Part shown: positions 6,200 to 12,213 of the stretch, piece by piece
Numbering within the stretch: position 1 is the first letter of the stretch
Layout: each line of letters begins with the position of its first letter
Origin: Ferroplasma sp037442045
Lineage (GTDB): Archaea > Thermoplasmatota > Thermoplasmata > Thermoplasmatales > Thermoplasmataceae
DNA length: 12,213 bases
Assembly: GCF_037442045.1 (NCBI RefSeq)
Contig: NZ_JBBIRC010000042.1
Location: 1 to 12,213, forward strand
Direction: 5' to 3'
Position numbers and translations under genes: made by a program
The notes under the pieces: model-generated
Told to the model about the DNA's origin: nothing
The model's database searches: none
What the model saw: the letters and a program-made list of their open reading frames with translations, nothing else

Positions 6200-7279
6200 T
6201 TATTCACCTTTAAGTATATATCTTGCAATGACAAGCTTCTCTATTTCGCTTGTTCCTTCCCAGATCTCCATAATCTTGGCATTCCTGAATATTCTCTGAA
6301 CATTTTCATATAACGATTTATTGCCCAAAATTTCCATTGCGGATTCTGCAGCATATACTGCAGTTTCGCTCCCGTATGCCTTTGCCATGCTTGTGAGCTC
6401 TGGACGTGGCTTGAATTCGAACAGGTATGATGCTGCATTATATGTCATTTGCCTGGTAGCTTCTATTCTTGTTCCAACATCTGATAACCTGAATAAAGAC
6501 TCCTCATCCTTTACATTATTATCTTTCATGTATTCTTTAATTTTATCAAATGCCCCTCTTGCAATTCCAAGGGATTGGGCTGCAACATAAATTCTACTAA
6601 TATTAAAGAACATCATTATATAATAAAAGCCCTTGCCCTCCTCACCAATAAGATCATCTTCACTTAATTCTATATTATTGAACTGCAATTCTGCGGTATT
6701 TGTTGGCCTGACTCCGAGTTTGTCCACAAGCTTATTTGCCTTAAATCCATTTAATTTTGTATTTACCAGAAATGTGCTCAATCCGTGGTGTGGATTGGAA
6801 TCCTCTGAAGTCCTTGCAAGCACGACGAGATAATCTGCTATTGCACCATTTGTTATGAACATTTTAGATCCGTTTAATATATATTTATTGCCATTTTTCT
6901 TAGCAGTTGTCTTTAAGCCGGCAACATCGCTTCCTCCTGAAGGCTCTGTTACAGCGAGACCGAGAATATATTTTCCTTTATAAACGTCCTGAAGAACATC
7001 TTTTTGTTTATCATTTCCAAAAAGCATTATAACTTCGCTTCCGAAATACGGTGTTGTAACTGCTATGCCAAGGCCAGCGTCCACTCTACATAATTCTTCT
7101 ATGGCTATCATTACCTTTGCAGGATTTTGCATATCAATTAGCCCTAAAGATAATGACTTTTTCCTTAAATCCTCCGGGTATTCTTCCTTTCTGTCATATT
7201 CTGCAGCCACATTGTCTGTAAATTCTTTAAGGGCAAATTCTCTTATTTTATTTCTGTATTCATCATATTCTTCAAACAT
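6200..7279 (-). CDS. Acyl-CoA dehydrogenase catalytic subunit
   Basis: This 359-residue ACAD catalyses flavin-dependent alpha,beta-dehydrogenation of acyl-CoA and passes electrons to an ETF (not in this window). The FAD/substrate motif TEPSGGSD (111-118) and KMFITNG (139-145) are intact. The catalytic Glu341 is in IWEGTSEIEKL. In contrast, the C-terminal motifs normally donated to the neighbouring subunit's FAD are missing. The RxxFG segment is replaced by a shorter YMKDNNVKDEESLF (250-263), and the LGGxGY block reads ILGNKSLYENVQRIFRNA (317-334). The adjacent smaller ACAD has exactly these two motifs. The start codon touches the thiolase stop codon; GGAG with about 8-base spacing precedes it. 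Substrate chain length cannot be judged from sequence. Confidence 0.9.
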   Translation of the reverse strand: MFEEYDEYRNKIREFALKEFTDNVAAEYDRKEEYPEDLRKKSLSLGLIDMQNPAKVMIAIEELCRVDAGLGIAVTTPYFGSEVIMLFGNDKQKDVLQDVYKGKYILGLAVTEPSGGSDVAGLKTTAKKNGNKYILNGSKMFITNGAIADYLVVLARTSEDSNPHHGLSTFLVNTKLNGFKANKLVDKLGVRPTNTAELQFNNIELSEDDLIGEEGKGFYYIMMFFNISRIYVAAQSLGIARGAFDKIKEYMKDNNVKDEESLFRLSDVGTRIEATRQMTYNAASYLFEFKPRPELTSMAKAYGSETAVYAAESAMEILGNKSLYENVQRIFRNAKIMEIWEGTSEIEKLVIARYILKGE

Positions 7280-8455
7280 TTAAACACGCTCCAGTAGCAT
7301 TGAATATCCCTGGCCACCGCCGACACATAATGTTGCGATCCCAAGATTTCCTTTTTTATTTTCCAGTGTTCTTGCAAGTGTTCCGGCAATCCTTGCTCCA
7401 GTGGCTCCAAGTGGATGACCTATGGATAGCCCACCGCCATGTATATTGACTTTATTTAAATCAAGATTGAAGGCATGAACTGCGTTCAATACAACAACGG
7501 CAAATGCTTCATTAATTTCCCAGTAATCTATATCTTCTGGCTTTAAGTTATTTCTTTTTAATACTTTTTCCGTTGCAGGCACCGGCCCTTCTCCCATTAT
7601 AGTCGGATCGACACCGGCAGCGGCAAAATCAACAATTTTTGCCATTGGCTTTAATCCATATTCCTTTACTTTTTGGCCGGACATAAGCATTACAAGTGAT
7701 GCACCATCGTTTAATGAAGATGAGTTTGCTGCTGTGATTATTCCATCTTCGCTGTATGCAGGCTTCAATGATTTTATCTGTTCCAGTGTGGTATCCCTTC
7801 TTATTCCAAGGTCTGTGGTTATTGTTTTTCCATTTACTGTTACAGGCATTATTTCATCTTTCATAAAGCCGTCATCGTAGGCTTTTGCAGCTCTTTGATG
7901 GGAATTGTATGAATATTCATCCATTTCATCCCTGGAAATTTTTCTTAATTTTGCGAGCTTTTCTGCAGTCAATCCCATATTATATGATACATTCATATTG
8001 AATTTGGCATACTTTGGATTAACCATTAATTCCATATTTGGCCTTATAAATGGATTGTCGATTCCAAGAGGCACATGTGTCATATGCTCCATTCCTCCTG
8101 CAAGTATTATCCCTGCCTTTCCAGCCATGATTTCCAGTGCCCCTATTCCAGTTGCATTTAAGGATGATGAACATGCCCTGTCAAGTGACATTGCTGGCAC
8201 TGACACTGGCAAATCAGCTAAAAGTACGGGATGCCTGCCACCATATGTCCAGTTTTCTCCAGCCTGGAATGCACAACCAGTAATTACATCTTCTATCTCT
8301 GCTGCATTAATTCCTGTCTTTTTTACTGATTCCTTAATCAGTTCAGAAAGCATTTTATCCATTCTTAAATCGTTATATACATCTTTTTCCGGATCCCTCG
8401 GGCGGGCTCTAGAAAATGGTATTCTTTTATAATCAACTATATATGTGTCTTCCAT
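7280..8455 (-). CDS. Acetyl-CoA C-acyltransferase (thiolase, FadA-like)
   Basis: This 391-residue thiolase catalyses CoA-dependent cleavage of 3-ketoacyl-CoA, the last step of beta-oxidation. The nucleophile Cys95 is in DRACSSSLNA, the NEAFA block at 315-319, His347 in GLSIGHPLGATGAR and the second catalytic Cys377 in TLCVGGGQG. The length and motif order match degradative type I thiolases rather than the archaeal mevalonate-pathway thiolase/DUF35 pair, whose proteins lack this set. It is the second gene of the operon. Its ATG lies six bases after the ligase stop, and GGAGTGA overlaps that stop with good spacing. The ACAD gene begins at the next base after its TAA. A biosynthetic (acetoacetyl-CoA forming) role is possible, but the ligase and ACAD neighbours favour degradation. 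Confidence 0.93.
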   Translation of the reverse strand: MEDTYIVDYKRIPFSRARPRDPEKDVYNDLRMDKMLSELIKESVKKTGINAAEIEDVITGCAFQAGENWTYGGRHPVLLADLPVSVPAMSLDRACSSSLNATGIGALEIMAGKAGIILAGGMEHMTHVPLGIDNPFIRPNMELMVNPKYAKFNMNVSYNMGLTAEKLAKLRKISRDEMDEYSYNSHQRAAKAYDDGFMKDEIMPVTVNGKTITTDLGIRRDTTLEQIKSLKPAYSEDGIITAANSSSLNDGASLVMLMSGQKVKEYGLKPMAKIVDFAAAGVDPTIMGEGPVPATEKVLKRNNLKPEDIDYWEINEAFAVVVLNAVHAFNLDLNKVNIHGGGLSIGHPLGATGARIAGTLARTLENKKGNLGIATLCVGGGQGYSMLLERV

Positions 8456-8461
8456 TATAAT

Positions 8462-10039
8462 TCACTCCAATTTCTTTCTCAATACTACTTTATTTATTTT
8501 TCCTGTTCCGGTCTTTTCAAATTCATCTACAAAGATATAGTCATCAGGAAGCCAGAACTTTGCTATTCTTCCAGTATCAACAAATTCCTGCATTTTTTTA
8601 ACTATATCTTCCTTTTTTGCTGTCCCTTTAATGAAAGCAACAGGCCTTTCGCCCCATTTCTCATCGTTCTTTTTTGTTACAGCCACTTCACCAACACCGG
8701 GAACCGTGCTTATAAGGTCTTCAAGAACCATCGATGGTATAAATTCTCCGCCGGATTTAACGGCATCGCTTTCCCTATCAACTATTTTTATATAGCCATA
8801 TTCATCCATGGTGGCAAGGTCTCCAGTGTGGAGCCAGCCGTCAACCCATAACTTCTTTGTTTTTTCAGGTTCTTTCAAATATCCTTCGGTGAGCCATGGA
8901 GCCTGAACTGTAATTTCGCCTATCTCCTTATTATCCCTTATAACATCCTTTCCGTTGTAAACCACGCGAAGATTGACCAGTGAAATCGGTATTCCTGTCT
9001 TTCTGCGATATTCCTGTTTTTTCTCTTCACTGAATTTCATCACATCATTGTTGTAGGTCGCAAGAGTAAGTATTGGCCCGGTTTCTGACATTCCGTATCC
9101 GGTCACAACGCTCATTCCTAGCGATTCTGCTGTAGTTGCAAGCCCTTCATTTAGTGCTGCACCCCCTATTACTGTTTTTAATTTCAGCTTTCCAAGGATT
9201 TCAGGCCCTCTTTTTGCCTGAAGAAGAAGGTAGAGTATGGATGGCACCATTGCAGAGTTTGTAACTTTCTCTTTTTCCATAGTTTCAAGAATTCTATCCC
9301 ATTCATATTTTCCGGGCAATATATATTTTATCCCCTTCATTATGCTGAAATAAGGGACTCCCCATGCATGTACATGAAACATTGGAACAAGAGGGAGCAT
9401 AACAGATGTTCTTTTCAGTGCTATAGGTTCATCAGAAAGTGCACCAGCTGTGGCAAGGCTGTGAAGGACAAGCTGTTTATGCGTGTAATAAACTCCCTTT
9501 GGGATTCCTGTTGTTCCGGATGTATAAAATAGTGTTGCCAGATCATTCTCATCCGGGGAAAACGCCGTATATTCTTCATTTTTTAAAAGATCATCTGCAA
9601 AATATACATTATTCATTCCATAATCCTTATGCCCATTTTCAGAATAAACAATAAAACCTTTTATGAATTCAAACATATCTTTATACTGCATCAGCAGTGG
9701 CATAAAATCTGCGTTTGTAACTATATATGTATCATCAGAATTTTTTATTGTATAGTAAAGAATCTCCGGTGGGTATCTTATATTTACCATGTGTATAACT
9801 GCACCTATCATCGGAATTGAATAATAACAGTACATGTAATTAATTGTGTCATAGTCAAGAACTGCAATTCTATCTCCGGGCTTGACGCCTATTTTGGTTA
9901 AATTAGCAGCAAAATTTTTTGCATTTTTATAGAATGATTTATAAGTAAGCTGCAAATCCTTGTAAATAATTTTCTGATCACCGTTAGACCTGACAGCGCT
10001 ATCAAGAAGGTTGTTTATAGTTAACTCATAATTCGACAT
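8462..10039 (-). CDS. AMP-forming acyl-CoA ligase (medium/long-chain fatty acid-CoA ligase-like)
   Basis: This 525-residue protein is a complete ANL-superfamily adenylating enzyme that activates a carboxylic acid to its CoA thioester via an acyl-adenylate. The P-loop-like YTSGTTGIPKG lies at 172-182, followed by a PMFHVHAWG block (219-227), TGYGMSETGP (313-322), GWLHTGDLA (401-409), a hinge DRESDAVKSGGE (421-432) and the C-terminal catalytic Lys514 in KTGTGKINK. The order and length are those of fatty-acyl-CoA ligases; the HVHAWG block is common in the medium-chain/FadD-like group. It is the first gene of the beta-oxidation operon. The ATG at 10039 lacks a ribosome-binding site and has TTATAAAT about 25 bases upstream, suggesting a leaderless mRNA. 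The acid chain length or branching is not predictable from sequence. Confidence 0.92.
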   Translation of the reverse strand: MSNYELTINNLLDSAVRSNGDQKIIYKDLQLTYKSFYKNAKNFAANLTKIGVKPGDRIAVLDYDTINYMYCYYSIPMIGAVIHMVNIRYPPEILYYTIKNSDDTYIVTNADFMPLLMQYKDMFEFIKGFIVYSENGHKDYGMNNVYFADDLLKNEEYTAFSPDENDLATLFYTSGTTGIPKGVYYTHKQLVLHSLATAGALSDEPIALKRTSVMLPLVPMFHVHAWGVPYFSIMKGIKYILPGKYEWDRILETMEKEKVTNSAMVPSILYLLLQAKRGPEILGKLKLKTVIGGAALNEGLATTAESLGMSVVTGYGMSETGPILTLATYNNDVMKFSEEKKQEYRRKTGIPISLVNLRVVYNGKDVIRDNKEIGEITVQAPWLTEGYLKEPEKTKKLWVDGWLHTGDLATMDEYGYIKIVDRESDAVKSGGEFIPSMVLEDLISTVPGVGEVAVTKKNDEKWGERPVAFIKGTAKKEDIVKKMQEFVDTGRIAKFWLPDDYIFVDEFEKTGTGKINKVVLRKKLE

Positions 10040-10045
10040 AACTAT

Positions 10046-10114
10046 TGATAAGCTATTGATTTATAATCTTTATCATTATTACATTAACATTGTTTTTAAC
10101 ATAGCATGCGTGTT
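10046..10114 (-). promoter_or_regulatory. Promoter and possible operators of the ligase-thiolase-ACAD operon
   Basis: On the minus strand TTATAAAT (about 10061-10067) is centred about 25 bases before the ATG at 10039. TGATAA (10046-10051) and TTATCA (10070-10075) form an inverted repeat around it. Farther upstream are a direct repeat of TTAACAT (10084-10090 and 10097-10103, 13-base period) and a GCATGC palindrome (10104-10109) flanked by AACA and TGTT. The TATA box is reasonable. The repeats are short and may be chance in AT-rich DNA. Confidence 0.4.
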
Positions 10115-10217
10115 CAAATACTGTTTATATTTAATAAGAAAGCACCCCTATTAAGATATATTATGCTATTCTCTTAATATTTAATTCAGATTTCTGCCTA
10201 TAACTTCTGAAGCAAAA

Positions 10218-10231
10218 AGGCTTTAAAGCCT
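10218..10231 (+). promoter_or_regulatory. 14-base palindrome covering the TATA element of the HADH/ECH fusion gene
   Basis: AGGCTTTAAAGCCT is a perfect palindrome whose centre TTTAAA lies about 24 bases before the ATG at 10248. That is the expected TATA position for a leaderless transcript; no ribosome-binding site is present. A GC-containing palindrome laid over a TATA box is a typical repressor operator layout. The remaining divergent region (10115-10217) shows no gene and no further clear motif. Confidence 0.5.
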
Positions 10232-10247
10232 AAAAATATATATCGCC

Positions 10248-12176
10248 ATGATTAAACAGGTAGCAGTAGTAGGCGCAGGGGTAATGGGCCACAGCATAGC
10301 AGAGGTTTTCGCATTAAACGGCTATAAAGTAAATCTGGAAGATTTTTATCCAGAAGTCATTGAAAAAGCAAAAATTGGAATTAATAATAGCCTGGACAAA
10401 CTCATTGCATCAAAAAAACTTGATGATGCAGGAAAGAAAGCTGCCATTGAAAATATAAAGTTTTTCAATAATATAGAGGAAGCGGTGAAAAATGCAGATT
10501 TATCCATAGAAGTTGTTCCTGAAATTTATGAAATAAAGGTAAAAGTACTGAAAGAGATTGCAGAGCATACAGATAAAATAATTGCTTCAAATACTTCAAA
10601 TATAAGAATTACAGAAATGGCAGAGGAAATTAAAAAACCTGAAAGGCTTGTAGGCATGCATTTTTTCAATCCACCTATTTTGATGAAGCTGGTTGAGGTA
10701 ATAAAAGGGGATAAAACATCAATGAATTATATTGATGAGATCTATGACCTTTCCGTGAAGCTGGGGAAAAAACCGATTAAAATTTTAAAGGATGAAGCAG
10801 GTTTTGTTGTAAACAGGATATCGGCACCGGAAATGCTGCTGCTCTGCAATGCTTATGAGAATAAGATAGCAAAGCCGGAAGCAATTGATAAATACTTTAA
10901 ATCACAGGGGTTGCCAATGGGGCCATACCAGCTGTTTGATTATGTTGGCATAGATACCGTTGTTGATTCCCTTAAATATTATGGAAAAGAGTTATCACCT
11001 GATTATGGAAAATGCCATGCCTTTGATTCTCTTATGGGATCCAAAAAACTGGGTTTAAAGACTGGAGAGGGCATATATAAATGGGAAAATGGAAAGGCAA
11101 TAATACCTGAATCAGAAGAAAGCGATAAAATAAATTTAATGGATATATTTGCTCTTGAGATCAATGAAGCTACAAAACTTATAGAAGATGGCGTTGCAGT
11201 TTCTGCCGATATTGAAACAGGAGTGAAATACGGGCTGAACAGGCCTTTTGGGCCAATAACAGTTGCAAATGGATTGACCAATGATGAAGTTTTAGAAACA
11301 CTGAACAAACTCTATGAACAGTATAAAATTGATGTTTTTAAGCCTTCGAAGACAATAGAAGCGCATAAAATGAAAGAGGCCTTTAACAAAAAGGTTGTTG
11401 AAGAAAAGAAGGAAGAAAAATCAGAAATCCTGGATTATAAGATAGAAGGAAAAGTGGGAATCATAACATTAATGAACGGAAAAAACAATTTAATGAGCTT
11501 TGAATTGCTTAAGGCACTGGATAAGCAGCTGAACATTATTGAAGAAGCAAACAATGTAAATGTGGTAATAATAAAAGGCAATGAAAGAGCTTTCTCTGCA
11601 GGTGCTGATTTATCGCAGTTTATCAGCAATCCGTTTATGTTCATGAAAATATCAAATACCGGTGAAACCATATTTGACAGAATCACAAAAATGAATAAAA
11701 TTTTCATTGCCCAGCTTAAAGGATATGTGCTTGGAGGCGGTTTTGAACTGGCACTTGCCTGCGATATAAGAACATCGCTTCCAGACTCTGTTATAGGATT
11801 CCCTGAGGCAGGGCTCGGGCTCATACCGGGATATGGAGGCAGCCAGAGATTGCCAAATCTTATAGGAATTTCCAGGGCTATGGACATGATATTGACATGC
11901 GACAGAATTAGCGGCCAGAAAGCTTATGAATACGGTATCATTACAAGGTTATTTTCTGAAAAGATAGAAGAAAACACAATGGAACTGGCAAAAAGCCTTT
12001 CTGAGAAAATCTCACCTGCATCGGTTTATGTGGCAAAGCGCCTGATATATAATACAGCAACAATAAACCTTGATGAAGAGGCTTTATCCATGGGCATGTT
12101 ATATGCCGGAAACGACCTTAAAGAAGGCGTCAAAGCTTTTCTTGAAAAGAGGAAACCAGACTATAAAGGAAATTAG
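10248..12176 (+). CDS. Bifunctional 3-hydroxyacyl-CoA dehydrogenase / enoyl-CoA hydratase fusion
   Basis: In this 642-residue protein the NAD-dependent dehydrogenase comes first (about 1-375) and the crotonase-fold hydratase second (about 396-640), the order seen in archaeal fusions and opposite to bacterial FadB. Dehydrogenase motifs are the Rossmann GAGVMG (9-14), SNTS (114-117), GMHFFNPP with His138, VEVIKG with Glu150, and GFVVNR (185-190). A charged linker rich in Glu and Lys (about 377-397) joins the domains. Hydratase motifs are FSAGADL (449-455), GGGFEL with Glu500 and FPEAGLGLIPGYGG with Glu520, so both catalytic glutamates are present. It would hydrate enoyl-CoA and oxidise 3-hydroxyacyl-CoA, filling the two steps missing from the divergent operon. 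It could also work in the reverse crotonyl-CoA direction, as known in Sulfolobales carbon fixation, but the neighbours favour beta-oxidation. Confidence 0.93.
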   Translation: MIKQVAVVGAGVMGHSIAEVFALNGYKVNLEDFYPEVIEKAKIGINNSLDKLIASKKLDDAGKKAAIENIKFFNNIEEAVKNADLSIEVVPEIYEIKVKVLKEIAEHTDKIIASNTSNIRITEMAEEIKKPERLVGMHFFNPPILMKLVEVIKGDKTSMNYIDEIYDLSVKLGKKPIKILKDEAGFVVNRISAPEMLLLCNAYENKIAKPEAIDKYFKSQGLPMGPYQLFDYVGIDTVVDSLKYYGKELSPDYGKCHAFDSLMGSKKLGLKTGEGIYKWENGKAIIPESEESDKINLMDIFALEINEATKLIEDGVAVSADIETGVKYGLNRPFGPITVANGLTNDEVLETLNKLYEQYKIDVFKPSKTIEAHKMKEAFNKKVVEEKKEEKSEILDYKIEGKVGIITLMNGKNNLMSFELLKALDKQLNIIEEANNVNVVIIKGNERAFSAGADLSQFISNPFMFMKISNTGETIFDRITKMNKIFIAQLKGYVLGGGFELALACDIRTSLPDSVIGFPEAGLGLIPGYGGSQRLPNLIGISRAMDMILTCDRISGQKAYEYGIITRLFSEKIEENTMELAKSLSEKISPASVYVAKRLIYNTATINLDEEALSMGMLYAGNDLKEGVKAFLEKRKPDYKGN

Positions 12177-12181
12177 GTCTC

Positions 12182-12213
12182 ATGAAAAGCTTTATTCAAC
12201 CGCAGACATATAA
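12182..12213 (+). CDS. Possible start of a further gene downstream of the fusion (runs off the right edge)
   Basis: An ATG lies five bases after the fusion gene's TAG, and AGGT overlaps that stop as a possible ribosome-binding site. The frame reads MKSFIQPQTY and stays open to the edge. The tight spacing suggests an operon partner. Ten residues are too few to name a family. Confidence 0.4.
   Translation, partial: MKSFIQPQTY

Noticed and set aside
7905..8432. Open frame of 175 codons on the plus strand
   Set aside because: It is antisense to the thiolase, which has all catalytic motifs. The frame has no ribosome-binding site, TATA element or recognisable domain and reflects codon bias of the real gene.
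10080..10247. Possible small gene or RNA in the divergent spacer of the beta-oxidation island
   Set aside because: No frame with a plausible start signal, no stable GC-containing stem and no tRNA-like motif was found; promoter elements explain the region better.
11435..11887. Open frame of 150 codons on the minus strand
   Set aside because: It lies wholly inside the hydratase domain of the fusion gene, with Pro/Ser-rich antisense composition and no start signals.
1..12213. CRISPR arrays, insertion sequences, integrase attachment sites, rRNA or tRNA genes
   Set aside because: No regularly spaced repeats, terminal inverted repeats with a transposase, or conserved RNA-gene sequences were seen on either strand.

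Overview
The window looks like chromosomal DNA of an acidophilic archaeon of the Thermoplasmatales type (Ferroplasma, Acidiplasma or Picrophilus relatives). This is an inference from low GC content, heavy use of ATA/AAA/GAA codons, TATA boxes about 24-27 bases before the start codon of most first genes (leaderless transcripts), purine-rich ribosome-binding sites only at operon-internal genes, and archaeal protein families (AmmeMemoRadiSam proteins; a 3-hydroxyacyl-CoA dehydrogenase/enoyl-CoA hydratase fusion with the dehydrogenase first). No mobile element, CRISPR array, rRNA or tRNA gene was seen.

Left part (1-1501, all minus strand): the start of a membrane protein running off the left edge, a small membrane-anchored OB-fold-like protein that recalls CcmE but lacks its haem ligand, and an isolated MqnD-like protein of the menaquinone/futalosine family. 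Divergent from the last is a nitrilase-superfamily amidohydrolase (1623-2405) followed one base later by a 79-residue protein I do not recognise.

Middle part (2647-5148): the complete AmmeMemoRadiSam set. A radical SAM protein (AmrS type) and a Memo protein lie on the minus strand. AMMECR1 is divergent from Memo and shares a 71-base promoter region with it. The joint function of this conserved trio is not established to my knowledge, so it is the best candidate here for an undescribed system.

Right part (5211-12176): a fatty-acid or other acyl-CoA beta-oxidation island. A minus-strand operon (10039 down to 5211) encodes an acyl-CoA ligase, a thiolase and two adjacent acyl-CoA dehydrogenase (ACAD) proteins. 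The divergent plus-strand gene encodes the 3-hydroxyacyl-CoA dehydrogenase/enoyl-CoA hydratase fusion, so activation and all four beta-oxidation steps are encoded within 7 kb. No electron-transfer flavoprotein gene is in the window. The two ACADs have lost complementary sets of FAD-site and catalytic residues, which suggests that they form one obligate heteromeric enzyme with shared FAD sites. A 14-base perfect palindrome covers the TATA element of the fusion gene and is a candidate operator for the island.

There is no gene-free stretch longer than 300 bases. The longest, 10040-10247, is the divergent promoter region of the beta-oxidation island.
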